In this document: piece after piece, positions 35,491-43,968 of the stretch
Layout: each line of letters starts with the position of its first letter
Numbering within the stretch: the stretch's first letter is position 1
NCBI RefSeq assembly: GCF_003259365.1
Contig: NZ_QLLY01000005.1
Span: forward strand, 310,001-374,000
Length of the DNA: 64,000 nt
From: Streptomyces sp. PsTaAH-137
Lineage (GTDB): Bacteria > Actinomycetota > Actinomycetes > Streptomycetales > Streptomycetaceae
Direction: 5' to 3'
The notes under the pieces: model-generated
Seen by the model: the letters and a program-made list of their open reading frames with translations, nothing else
Told to the model about the DNA's origin: nothing
Databases searched by the model: none
Program-made: the position numbers and the translations under genes

Positions 35491-36399
35491 ATGGCCGGGA
35501 CGGACGACGCTGTCGCCACCGGGGACGACGCGCTGTACGTACTGACCGCGGTGCTGCTGACGCCCGCGAAGTTCCCCAGCGTGCTCGGCGACGACTACCC
35601 GGAGGCGTGCTCCGCGCTGGGGCTCGCGCCGCTGGCCGACGGGTACGGGCTGGTGCTCGGCCAGGACGGGGACGGCGCGCGTTGGACGGTCGTCGTCGAC
35701 GACGTGTCCCTGGTCGCCGTCGCCATCGCGTCCTGGGACTGCGGCATGGAGTACGACCTCTCCCCCGACGAGAACAGCATGGTGTCGGCGCTGCCCGGCT
35801 GGCCGCTGGCGCTCGCGGTGTCGGCGCCGGGCGTTCCGGCGCCGCACGACCCCGCGCCCGACTCCGAGGCGGACGACGGGCCGCCGCTCACCCCGCCCGA
35901 CACGGAGACGTGGGGGCCGGCTCAGCGGCGCCTGGGAGCGGACGAGATAGCCCTCCAGTGGGCCGAGTGGCGCGCACAGATCGACGACAGCCAGTTCGCC
36001 ACAGAGGGAGCTGACGAAAGCACTGAAGGCACCGAGGTGACGGCGGACGCGGCGGGCGGCGACAAGCCCGCCGACGCGACGGACGACACCGCCGCGGCAG
36101 AATCCGACGACACGACCGCCCCGGACGAGCCCCATGCAGGCATCCGTCGCGTGTTGGCGGAGGTCCGTGCCTACGTGGACTCGCCGCCGCCACTGGGCCG
36201 CGTACGCTCGGCGTTCGCCTCCGGCGACGCCCGGACGCTGCGGGCCGACGGTCCCGGCTGGTCGATGGTGGCGCGGACGGACGACATCGCCTTCGTCCTC
36301 CTCGACGACGAACCGGGCGAAGTGCTTCCGGTCGGCCGGGGCGCCGAGCTGCCCGGCCTCCTCGAGGCGCTCGACAAGATGGCGGTGCGTCCGGTCTGA
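35491..36399 (+). CDS. Acidic hypothetical protein
   Basis: 302 residues with a consensus AGGGGAGG before the ATG. The N-terminal 120 residues look globular (YVLTAVLLTPAKFPSVLGDDYPEACSALGL, WTVVVDDVSLVAVAIASWDCGMEYDL). Residues 122-218 form a highly acidic, Pro/Thr/Ala-rich linker, and the C-terminal 80 residues are globular again (RRVLAEVRAYVDSPPPLGRVRSAF to the end). No signal peptide or membrane helix. Not recognised; the layout of two small domains joined by an acidic spacer suggests a protein-interaction role. Confidence 0.75.
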   Translation: MAGTDDAVATGDDALYVLTAVLLTPAKFPSVLGDDYPEACSALGLAPLADGYGLVLGQDGDGARWTVVVDDVSLVAVAIASWDCGMEYDLSPDENSMVSALPGWPLALAVSAPGVPAPHDPAPDSEADDGPPLTPPDTETWGPAQRRLGADEIALQWAEWRAQIDDSQFATEGADESTEGTEVTADAAGGDKPADATDDTAAAESDDTTAPDEPHAGIRRVLAEVRAYVDSPPPLGRVRSAFASGDARTLRADGPGWSMVARTDDIAFVLLDDEPGEVLPVGRGAELPGLLEALDKMAVRPV

Positions 36400-36511
36400 G
36401 CCGCCGCTGCCCCAGCGGTACGTCAGGTGTGAACCGTCGCTGCCACATAGGACGTTGACGCCCGATGTGGCCCCGCCCCATAGGTGCGCGCGTGCGGCGC
36501 GCCGACGATGA

Positions 36512-36539
36512 GGCCTCTTCATCCCCTCATGAGGAGGCC
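36512..36539 (+). promoter_or_regulatory. Hairpin burying the RBS of the secreted esterase
   Basis: GGCCTCTTCAT (36512-36522) pairs with ATGAGGAGGCC (36529-36539), 11 pairs with one G-T wobble, closed by CCCCTC. The right arm contains the GAGGAGG Shine-Dalgarno (36531-36537) for the ATG at 36545. Confidence 0.5.
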
Positions 36540-36544
36540 GTTCG

Positions 36545-37921
36545 ATGCGTACGCCCAGAGCCGTTCCCCTGCTTGCCGCCGCTCTCGTGGTGCTGACCGC
36601 TTCCGGGTCGCACCTCGCGAGTGCGGCCACGCCCCAGGTCGCGCAGTGCGCACGGCAGGAGCACACGCGTGTGCCGGGCGCCGCCTTCCAGCAGCGGGCC
36701 TGTCTGGACGACCTGACCACGGCGGGCCTGGCGGGCACCGCGTACACCGACATGGCCGACCAGGCCGGGCTGACCGCCAAGGGCACCCTGAATCCTTCCG
36801 GCGTGCCGGGGATCCAGCTCGACGGCTACTTCCGCGACGGCTCGCACACGAACACCACGCACGGCTGGAACCACGACGCCCAGTTCGTGATCCGGCTGCC
36901 CGACCACTGGAACGGCGGCCTGGTGGTGACCGCCGCGCCGGGCAACCGCAAGCAGTACTCGACCGACACGGCCATCTCCGACCGCGTCCTCGCCCAGGGA
37001 TACGCCTACGCCGCCACCGACAAAGGCAATACGGGGCCGGACTTCTACCGGGACGGTACGCGCGCCGGTGACGCAGTCGCCGAATGGAACGACCGCACCA
37101 CTCAGCTCACGCGAGCAGCGAAAAAGGCCGTCGCCCTCCGCTACGGCCACTCCCCCCGGCGCACCTACATGACCGGCATCTCCAACGCGGGCTATCTCAC
37201 GCGCTGGCAGTTGGAGAACCATCCCGAGCTGTACGACGGCGGCGTCGACTGGGAGGGCGTGTTGTGGACGGCGCACGGCCCCGGTCTGCTCACCTCGCTG
37301 CCGACCGCCGTGGCGTACGGCCGGGGGACGGCCGACGCGGACGACATGTACGCGGCCGGTTTCGCGCGAGGCTCCGAGTTCCTGTGGCCCTACCACCAGA
37401 AGGCGTACTGGGGGCTGACGCAGAAGGTGTACCGCGCCGCGTTCGACCCCGCGTACGACCCGGACTGTCCGGGGACCTCGGCCGGCTCGACGCTGGACCA
37501 GATCCTCGCGCCCTGCGCCTCCGACGCCTCCTACCGCTACACCGACCGCCCCGCGTCGGTCCGCCGGGCCGTCGAACGCGTGGCGCTGACCGGACGCGTC
37601 GGCAAGCCCCTGCTGACGCTCCAGGGCGACCTGGACACGCTGCTGCCGATCGCCACGGACGCCGACGTGTACGCGCGGATGACGGCCGCGCAGGGGCGCG
37701 AGCGGCTGCATCGCACGTACCGGATCCAGGACGGCACGCACACCGACGGCCTGTACGACACGTATCCGGACCGGCTGCGGCCGATCCTGCCGTGCTACCG
37801 GGACGCCTTCGACACGCTCACCACGTGGGTGGAGCACGGCACGAGGCCGCCCGCGGACCACACCGTGGCGCGGCCGGCGAGCGGTGACGTCGTCAACTCC
37901 TGCGACGTCGGTGCGTCGTAG
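36545..37921 (+). CDS. Secreted alpha/beta hydrolase, tannase/3-hydroxybutyrate-oligomer-hydrolase-like
   Basis: 458 residues. A Sec signal peptide (RAVPLLAAALVVLTASGS, then ASA) precedes a mature enzyme with FVIRLPDHWNGGLVVTAAPGN (oxyanion region), TYMTGISNAGYLTRW (Gly-x-Ser-x-x-Gly nucleophile near 215), KPLLTLQGDLDTLLPI (catalytic Asp) and a His near the end in DGTHTDGLY. Six Cys suggest disulfides, as in tannase/feruloyl esterases. The substrate is open: an ester of plant phenolics or a hydroxybutyrate oligomer. Translation may be limited by the hairpin over its RBS. Confidence 0.78.
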   Translation: MRTPRAVPLLAAALVVLTASGSHLASAATPQVAQCARQEHTRVPGAAFQQRACLDDLTTAGLAGTAYTDMADQAGLTAKGTLNPSGVPGIQLDGYFRDGSHTNTTHGWNHDAQFVIRLPDHWNGGLVVTAAPGNRKQYSTDTAISDRVLAQGYAYAATDKGNTGPDFYRDGTRAGDAVAEWNDRTTQLTRAAKKAVALRYGHSPRRTYMTGISNAGYLTRWQLENHPELYDGGVDWEGVLWTAHGPGLLTSLPTAVAYGRGTADADDMYAAGFARGSEFLWPYHQKAYWGLTQKVYRAAFDPAYDPDCPGTSAGSTLDQILAPCASDASYRYTDRPASVRRAVERVALTGRVGKPLLTLQGDLDTLLPIATDADVYARMTAAQGRERLHRTYRIQDGTHTDGLYDTYPDRLRPILPCYRDAFDTLTTWVEHGTRPPADHTVARPASGDVVNSCDVGAS

Positions 37922-37928
37922 GTCCGGC

Positions 37929-38111
37929 CTAGCGTCCTATCTCCCTGCGTGACACGCGGCGCAGCCGGCGCCGCTGTGACGGATCGAGCATCAGGTAGGC
38001 CGCGGTGGGCACGCCCAGCACGATGAGCAGGGCCGCCCACCAGGGCAGCCAGATCAGCAGGATGATCCCGGCCGCCACGCCTCCCACGGCGATCTTCGCG
38101 TTCCTCGACAT
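37929..38111 (-). CDS. Small membrane protein
   Basis: 60 residues with an AAGGAGG at ideal distance from the ATG. Two hydrophobic segments (AVGGVAAGIILLIWLPWW and ALLIVLGVPTAAYLML) are followed by a basic tail RRRLRRVSRREIGR, so the C-terminus is cytoplasmic. No known family; good RBS and codon bias make it a real gene. Confidence 0.75.
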   Translation of the reverse strand: MSRNAKIAVGGVAAGIILLIWLPWWAALLIVLGVPTAAYLMLDPSQRRRLRRVSRREIGR

Positions 38112-38241
38112 GTGTCTGGCCTCCTTCGGGGCGGCTCGCCCTCGGATGGGTGGAGCGGGCTCGCCTCTGCTGTGAGAAACGGGCCCGCGTCGCCCACGGT
38201 TCCTGTGGACGACCCTGAGATGTCCCTGATCCCGCGCCCCG

Positions 38242-38264
38242 GGGCGCCCCTGGGCGGGGCGCCC
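38242..38264 (-). terminator. Terminator of the desaturase gene
   Basis: GGGCGCCCC (38242-38250) and GGGGCGCCC (38256-38264) make a perfect 9-bp stem with a TGGGC loop, 15 bp past the stop of the minus-strand desaturase. Confidence 0.6.
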
Positions 38265-38278
38265 TCCGCGGGGGCGTG

Positions 38279-39316
38279 TCAGATGTCGGCCCGCAGCGGC
38301 TCTCCCACTTCATACATGTGCCGCAGTGCCTGGCGGTAGGAGTCGATGAGACCGGTCTCCGTGAAGGGGACGCCGAGTTCCCGGCAGTGTGCCTTGACCA
38401 TGGGCTGCGCGAGGCGCAAGTGCGGGCGGGGCATGCTGGGGAACAGATGGTGCTCGATCTGGTAGTTCAGGCCGCCGAGGAACCAGTCGGTCAGCGGGCC
38501 GCCCTTGATGTTGCGCGACGTGAGGACCTGGCGGCGCAGGTGCCCCCATTTGTCGCCGTCGGGGTCGGGCATCTCCATGCCCTTGTGGTTGGGCGCGAAC
38601 GCCATGCCAAGGTGCAGTCCGAACAGTGCCTGGTGCAGCGCGGCGAAGGCGAGGGCGTGGCCGAGCGGCATCAGTGTCAGCAGCAGGGTGACGTAGCCGG
38701 CGACGTGGGCGACGAGGAGCGTGCCCTCCACCAGGCGCTCGCGGCCGCTCTGGCGGCGCAGGTCCTGGAAGCCGGACACCTTCAGGGCCAGGCCCTCCAG
38801 GAGCGTGAGCGGGAAGAAGAGCCAGGCCTGGTGGCGGGTGAGCCAGCCGCGGAAGCCGGTGCGCGTGGCGGCCTGTCCGCTGGTGAAGACGAGCACGTCG
38901 GCGGCGACGTCGGGGTCCTTGTCGATGTGGTTCGGGTTCGCGTGGTGCCGGTTGTGCTTCTGGTTCCACCAGGAGTAGCTCATGCCGAGCAGCAGATTGC
39001 CGTGGACGAGGCCGATGGCGCGGCTCACGGAGCGGTTCGCGGTGATCTGGGAGTGGCCCGCGTCGTGCCCGATGAACGCGGTGCGGGCGCCGAGTACCGC
39101 GAGGACGGGGGCGAGCGCCAGCACCCACCAGGAGGCGCCTATGAGTGCCACACCGGCCACCACGGCGGCGAGCGCGAGGGCGTTGCCCGCTATGACGCGC
39201 ACGTACCAGCCCGTACGCCGGTCGAGCAGTCCCTGCCCTTTGACGTCCCTCAGCAGCGGGGTGAATTCGCTGCTCGTGTCGGGCGGGGACGGCGGTGCGG
39301 CGACGGCCAGCGACAT
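38279..39316 (-). CDS. Membrane fatty-acid desaturase
   Basis: 345 residues. The three histidine boxes of the di-iron membrane desaturases are all present: HDAGH (84-88), HNRHH (121-125) and QIEHH (286-290); the Q in the third box is typical of front-end or acyl-lipid types. Four hydrophobic spans lie between them. It inserts a double bond into membrane acyl chains, using an electron donor not encoded nearby. The gene is monocistronic and ends at a hairpin. Confidence 0.92.
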   Translation of the reverse strand: MSLAVAAPPSPPDTSSEFTPLLRDVKGQGLLDRRTGWYVRVIAGNALALAAVVAGVALIGASWWVLALAPVLAVLGARTAFIGHDAGHSQITANRSVSRAIGLVHGNLLLGMSYSWWNQKHNRHHANPNHIDKDPDVAADVLVFTSGQAATRTGFRGWLTRHQAWLFFPLTLLEGLALKVSGFQDLRRQSGRERLVEGTLLVAHVAGYVTLLLTLMPLGHALAFAALHQALFGLHLGMAFAPNHKGMEMPDPDGDKWGHLRRQVLTSRNIKGGPLTDWFLGGLNYQIEHHLFPSMPRPHLRLAQPMVKAHCRELGVPFTETGLIDSYRQALRHMYEVGEPLRADI

Positions 39317-39540
39317 GGCAGTTCTCCGGTCTGTGACGGGCGACGGCGTGGGGGCGGGCCGTGTGTCGGCCCGACCTCAACGAACGTACGGATCGGGCGC
39401 CTTGGGCAGCCATGGCGCCACCACCCGGCCTCCGAAGGGGGTTAGCCACACCCTTAGGGGTGGGGTGATTCAGGTCACGACCGGAGGGTGACCGTCCGCT
39501 CGGCGCCGGGGTGTAACCTCGGCGCCTCCAGAGCGGGTAG

Positions 39541-39580
39541 TCAAATTTGATGACCGGGACAATCGATGCAGAGATCGATT
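39541..39580. promoter_or_regulatory. AT-rich palindromes upstream of the SNF2 gene
   Basis: TCAAATTTGA (39541-39550) is a perfect palindrome, and AATCGAT/ATCGATT (39561-39567/39574-39580) is a perfect 7-bp inverted repeat with a 6-nt spacer. Low GC and poor third-position GC here indicate that the region is non-coding and probably the promoter or operator of the SNF2-SWIM operon. Confidence 0.5.
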
Positions 39581-39600
39581 CTGATGAGTCCGAGCATCCG

Positions 39601-42498
39601 ATGCCTTCGAGACGGAAGAACGAGGAAGCAGTCATCTCCGAGCACACGCATCCCGCGCCCACACCCGCCGAGACGGCGGAACTCGTGCGCTGCTGCGCCC
39701 TGTTCCTTCCCTCCGATCCGGCGCGTGCCTCGACCGTCGCCTTCTGGCGCCCCGACGGTGACGAGGTGCCCCTGCCGGCGGCGGGTTCCCGGGTCCGGGT
39801 GCCCCTGGTGCTGCCCGGCGAGGAGGTGACGGTGTCCGCCGTGGAGCTGCCGGTGCGAGTGGCGCTTCCCGTGCTCACGCGCGCGCGGGCGGCCGCGCAC
39901 GCCGACCCGACGACGGCGTTCTGGGGCGCCGCCGCTCTGCTCGCAATGCAACTCGCCGCCCGGGGGCTGCTGTTGCCCGGACTGAGCGCCGAGGAGCACG
40001 ACGCCTGGCGGTCCGGCCCGCTGGGCGCGGAGGATCTGGAACGGCTGCGCGAGCTGGCCGCCGCGATGCCACCACAGGCGCACGCTGTCCCGCTGGACGG
40101 ACACGAGCCGCCCCGGCTGCACGCTCCGGAGCGGCTGCTGCGGGCCTTCCTGGACGCGGTGGCCGACACCCTGCCGCGCTCCCCCGCGGCGCAGGCGGCC
40201 ACCGGGTCCGCCGTGTTCGCCGCGCGGGGTCCGCGCCGGGTGCCCGAGCTGCGTCCGTGGGCGGCGGACGTCGCGGCCGGGCACGACGCCGGGGTGCGGA
40301 TCTCCCTGCGGGTGGAGGTGCTGGGCCTGGCGCCGGCCACCGAGGAGGAGACGCGGCCGTCCTTCCGGGCCGTGCCGCAGCTGCACAGCGTCGCCGACCC
40401 CACGCTGATGGCGGACGCGGCGGAGGTGTGGGCGGGCGACGGCCCGGCCGCGCGGGCCTTCGGCGCACGGGCCCGGATGGACGCGCTCCTGGCACTGCGG
40501 CGCGCCTCGCGCGCGTGGGCACCGCTCGCCCCGCTGCTGTCGGCCGCCGTCCCGGAAGCCGTCGAGCTGGCCGACGAGGAGGTCACAGACCTGCTCGGGG
40601 ACGGGGCGCGGGCCCTGTCGGCGGCGGGTGTCGAGGTGCACTGGCCGAAGGAACTCGCCCGGAAGCTGACGGCACGCGCGGTGATCGGCCCCTCGGACGG
40701 GGACGGGGACGACCGGCTCACGTCGGGCGCGCCGTCGGTCCTGTCCGCCGACGCGCTGCTGGCGTTCGACTGGTGGTTCGCCCTCGGTGACCAGGAGTTG
40801 AGCAGGGCCGAGCTGGACGCACTCGCCGAGGCGAACCGGCCGGTGGTGCGGCTGCGCGACCAGTGGGTGCTGATCGATCCGGACGAGGCGCGGCGGGCCC
40901 GCGCCCACCAGGACCGCAAGGTCACCCCGGTCGACGCGCTGAGCGCCGTTCTGACGGGCTCGACGGAACTGGACGGCCGCCGGGTCGAGGTGCGCCCGAC
41001 GGGCTGGCTGGAGGGGCTGCGGGACCGCCTCGCGGACCCCGAGGGGACGGACCCGGCCGAGCGGATCGAGCAGCCCGCCGCGCTGGCCGCCGAACTCCGC
41101 GACTACCAGCTGCGCGGCCTGAACTGGCTGGCCCGGATGACCTCGCTGGGCCTGGGCGCCTGTCTCGCCGACGACATGGGTCTCGGCAAGACGATCACGC
41201 TGATCGCGCTGCACCTGCACCGGCAGACCGGCGACGGGACCGCGGGCCCGACGCTGGTGGTCTGTCCGACCTCGCTGATGGGCAACTGGCAGCGCGAGAT
41301 CGAGAAGTTCGCGCCGGGCGTCCCGGTCCGCCGGTACCACGGTGGACGCCGGTCCCTGGAGGACCTGGCGGACGGCGAGTTCGTCCTCACCACGTACGGG
41401 ACCATGCGCCTCGACGCCGCCCGGCTGGCCGCCGCTTCGTGGGGGATGGTCGTCACCGACGAGGCCCAGCACGTCAAGAACCCCTTCTCGGCGACCGCGC
41501 GGGAGCTGCGCACCATCGGCGCACGCGCGCGTGTGGCGCTCACCGGCACGCCCGTGGAGAACAACCTCTCCGAGCTGTGGGCGATCCTGGACTGGACGAC
41601 CCCCGGCCTGCTGGGCAGGCTCGGCACCTTCCGCACCCGGTACGCGCAGGCCGTCGAGGGCGGCAAGGATCCCGCGGCGGCCGAGCGGCTCTCCCGGCTG
41701 GTGCGGCCCTTCCTGCTGCGGCGCCGCAAGTCGGATCCGGGCATCGCGCCCGAGCTGCCGCCCAAGACCGAGACCGACCGGGCCGTGTCGCTGACCAAGG
41801 AGCAGACGGGTCTGTACGAGGCCGTGGTGCGCGAGACCCTGGCGGAGATCTCGGGCGCCGAGGGGTTCGAGCGGCGCGGTCTCGTCGTCAAACTGCTGAC
41901 CGCTCTGAAGCAGATCTGCAACCACCCGGCGCAGTACCTCAAGGAGGACCGGCCGCGCATCGCGGGACGCTCCGGAAAGCTGGAGCTGCTGGACGAGCTC
42001 CTGGACACGATCCTGGCCGAGGGCGCGGGCGTGCTGGTCTTCACGCAGTACGTACAGATGGCCCGACTGGTGGAGCGGCACCTCACGGACCGGGGCATCA
42101 CCAGCCAGTTCCTGCACGGCGGCACCCCTGTCGCGCGGCGCGAGGACATGGTGCGGCGCTTCCAGGACGGAGAGGTGCCCGTCTTCTTGCTCTCTCTGAA
42201 GGCGGCCGGTACCGGTCTCAATCTCACGCGAGCGGAACACGTCGTGCACTACGACCGCTGGTGGAACCCGGCCGTCGAGGCGCAGGCCACCGACCGCGCG
42301 TACCGGATCGGGCAGACGCGCCCCGTCCAGGTGCACCGGCTGATCACGGAGGGCACGATCGAGGACCGCATCGCCGAGATGCTCGTCCGCAAGCGGGAGC
42401 TGGCGGACGCCGTGCTGGGGGCGGGCGAGGCGGCCCTCACCGAGCTCAGCGACGCCGAACTGGCCGATCTGGTCGAGCTGCGAGGGGGATCGCGATGA
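39601..42498 (+). CDS. SNF2-family helicase/ATPase
   Basis: 965 residues from the ATG at 39601; in-frame starts at 39547/39550 lie in AT-rich palindromes and were rejected. The N-terminal 500 residues are an actinobacterial SNF2_N-associated region. The motor follows: Walker A ADDMGLGKTITLIAL near 535, motif II DEAQH, motif III TGTPVENNLSELW, and the C-terminal lobe with LSLKAAGTGLNLTRA and AYRIGQTRPVQVHRL. Bacterial SNF2 proteins of the HepA class move on double-stranded DNA. The stop overlaps the SWIM gene (ATGA), so both make one complex or pathway. Confidence 0.9.
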   Translation: MPSRRKNEEAVISEHTHPAPTPAETAELVRCCALFLPSDPARASTVAFWRPDGDEVPLPAAGSRVRVPLVLPGEEVTVSAVELPVRVALPVLTRARAAAHADPTTAFWGAAALLAMQLAARGLLLPGLSAEEHDAWRSGPLGAEDLERLRELAAAMPPQAHAVPLDGHEPPRLHAPERLLRAFLDAVADTLPRSPAAQAATGSAVFAARGPRRVPELRPWAADVAAGHDAGVRISLRVEVLGLAPATEEETRPSFRAVPQLHSVADPTLMADAAEVWAGDGPAARAFGARARMDALLALRRASRAWAPLAPLLSAAVPEAVELADEEVTDLLGDGARALSAAGVEVHWPKELARKLTARAVIGPSDGDGDDRLTSGAPSVLSADALLAFDWWFALGDQELSRAELDALAEANRPVVRLRDQWVLIDPDEARRARAHQDRKVTPVDALSAVLTGSTELDGRRVEVRPTGWLEGLRDRLADPEGTDPAERIEQPAALAAELRDYQLRGLNWLARMTSLGLGACLADDMGLGKTITLIALHLHRQTGDGTAGPTLVVCPTSLMGNWQREIEKFAPGVPVRRYHGGRRSLEDLADGEFVLTTYGTMRLDAARLAAASWGMVVTDEAQHVKNPFSATARELRTIGARARVALTGTPVENNLSELWAILDWTTPGLLGRLGTFRTRYAQAVEGGKDPAAAERLSRLVRPFLLRRRKSDPGIAPELPPKTETDRAVSLTKEQTGLYEAVVRETLAEISGAEGFERRGLVVKLLTALKQICNHPAQYLKEDRPRIAGRSGKLELLDELLDTILAEGAGVLVFTQYVQMARLVERHLTDRGITSQFLHGGTPVARREDMVRRFQDGEVPVFLLSLKAAGTGLNLTRAEHVVHYDRWWNPAVEAQATDRAYRIGQTRPVQVHRLITEGTIEDRIAEMLVRKRELADAVLGAGEAALTELSDAELADLVELRGGSR

Positions 42499-43811
42499 GT
42501 GACCTGTACGACGACCAGGACGCGTTCGGCGAGGGCCGCGAGGCCGGCGATGCCCAGGAGCGCGTCTTCGCCGCTCTGCCGCCCGCCCAGGGCAGGGGCT
42601 TCGCCGCGACCTGGTGGGGTCAGGCGTGGCTGAAGGCCCTGGAGGACACGGCCCTCGACCTCTCCCAGCTCAAGGCGGGCCGCAGGCTGGCACGGGCCGG
42701 GGCGGTCGGTGCGGTGTCGGTACGGCCGGGGCGGATCACCGCCGTCGTACGGGACCGCGGCGGCGCGCTGCACCGCTCCGACGTGCTGCTGCACCAGCTG
42801 GACGGCGACGACTGGGACCGCCTCCTGGGCATGGCCGTCGAACGGTCGGGGCACATCGCCGCACTCCTCGACCGTGAGATGCCGCCGCACCTGGTGGAGG
42901 ACGCGGCGGCGGCCGGTGTGGAACTCCTGCCGGGGATCGGCGACCTGGAGCCGCGGTGCGACTGTGACGCGTGGGACCACTGCGCGCACACGTCCGCGCT
43001 GAGCTATCAGGTGGCACGACTGCTCGACCAGGATCCTTTCGTGCTGCTTCTGCTGCGCGGGCGGGACGAGCGGTCCCTGCTCGACGAGCTCCAGGTGCGC
43101 AGCGCGGCGGCCGCCGCGCCCGCGCCGGCCGAGCGGGAGAGCGGAGAGCCCGGGGGCGTGGACGCCGCCGATGCCTACGCGTCGGCGATCGTCCTGCCGC
43201 CGCTGCCCCCGCCGCCGCTCCTGCCGGCCGAGCCCGGGCTGCCGCCGGTCCTGGACACCGAGACGGCGCCGCCCGGGGACACGGACGTCGACGCGCTGGA
43301 GTTCCTGGGCGCGCAGGCCGCCGCCGAGGCCCACCGGCTGCTGTCCGACGCGCTCACCACCGGTCATCCGCAGCGACCCGTCGCGGAGGAGTTGTCGCCG
43401 TCCGCCGATGCCGCGCGGCTCGCCGCGGCGGCGCCGCCGGAGCACGTCGCCGTACGGCTCGCGCGCGCGTCGGGCCGGGACCGGGAAGGTCTCGCGCTGG
43501 CCGCCCGCGCCTGGGAGCACGGGGGCGTCGCCGCTCTGGCCGTCCTGGAGGACGCATGGACTCCCGACGCCCGAAGTGCGGCACGCGCGCGTGCCGCACT
43601 CGAAGCGGCCTGGGAGGAGGACGAGCGGCCGGTCCTCAAGGGCGCGCGCGGGCGCTGGACGCTCTCGGACGGCGCCACCCAGCTGCGGCTCGGCCGCGAC
43701 GGCCGCTGGTGGCCGTACCGCAAGGAACGGGGGCGCTGGGCCCCCGCGGGTCCCGCCGCGTCCGATCCGGCGGCCGCGCTCGTCACCGCGCTGGGCACCG
43801 GCCAGGCCTAG
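42495..43811 (+). CDS. SWIM zinc-finger protein
   Basis: 438 residues. The zinc motif CDCDAWDHCAH near 156 (CxC...CxH) is the SWIM signature, preceded by WWGQAWLKALED and followed by YQVARLLDQDPFVLLLLRG, a fixed pattern in SNF2-linked SWIM proteins. Residues 210-260 are Ala/Pro-rich and probably a linker. The C-terminus (LKGARGRWTLSDGATQLRLGRDGRWWPY) resembles a small beta domain. SWIM fingers bind DNA or proteins; coupling to SNF2 by a 4-bp overlap suggests a common DNA-related function, still unknown. Confidence 0.88.
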   Translation: MSDLYDDQDAFGEGREAGDAQERVFAALPPAQGRGFAATWWGQAWLKALEDTALDLSQLKAGRRLARAGAVGAVSVRPGRITAVVRDRGGALHRSDVLLHQLDGDDWDRLLGMAVERSGHIAALLDREMPPHLVEDAAAAGVELLPGIGDLEPRCDCDAWDHCAHTSALSYQVARLLDQDPFVLLLLRGRDERSLLDELQVRSAAAAAPAPAERESGEPGGVDAADAYASAIVLPPLPPPPLLPAEPGLPPVLDTETAPPGDTDVDALEFLGAQAAAEAHRLLSDALTTGHPQRPVAEELSPSADAARLAAAAPPEHVAVRLARASGRDREGLALAARAWEHGGVAALAVLEDAWTPDARSAARARAALEAAWEEDERPVLKGARGRWTLSDGATQLRLGRDGRWWPYRKERGRWAPAGPAASDPAAALVTALGTGQA

Positions 43812-43905
43812 AGAAAACGGCCACGAGGCCGGGCCACGGTCACTCGCCGCGCGACCGGCATGGAGTAGTCCGACGGGACGAACGGCGCCCGGCGGGTGAT
43901 CGTGG

Positions 43906-43933
43906 GTGGACCTCCCCGTGACGGGGAGGCCAC
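43906..43933 (+). terminator. Hairpin between the SWIM gene and rppA
   Basis: GTGG plus CCTCCCCG (43906-43918, with one bulged A) pairs with CGGGGAGG plus CCAC (43922-43933) around TGA. It may end the SNF2-SWIM operon or be part of the rppA 5' region; it lies 36 bp before the rppA ATG. Confidence 0.5.
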
Positions 43934-43968
43934 TCTTCAGCCGGGGGGCGACCAGAAGGCGCAGGCTC

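Noticed and set aside
39547-39600. Earlier TTG/ATG starts for the SNF2 gene
   Set aside because: They fall within perfect palindromes and have poor third-position GC, so the region looks regulatory.
39541-42336. A 931-codon minus-strand frame opposite the SNF2 gene
   Set aside because: The plus strand has all SNF2 motifs in order; the minus translation has none.
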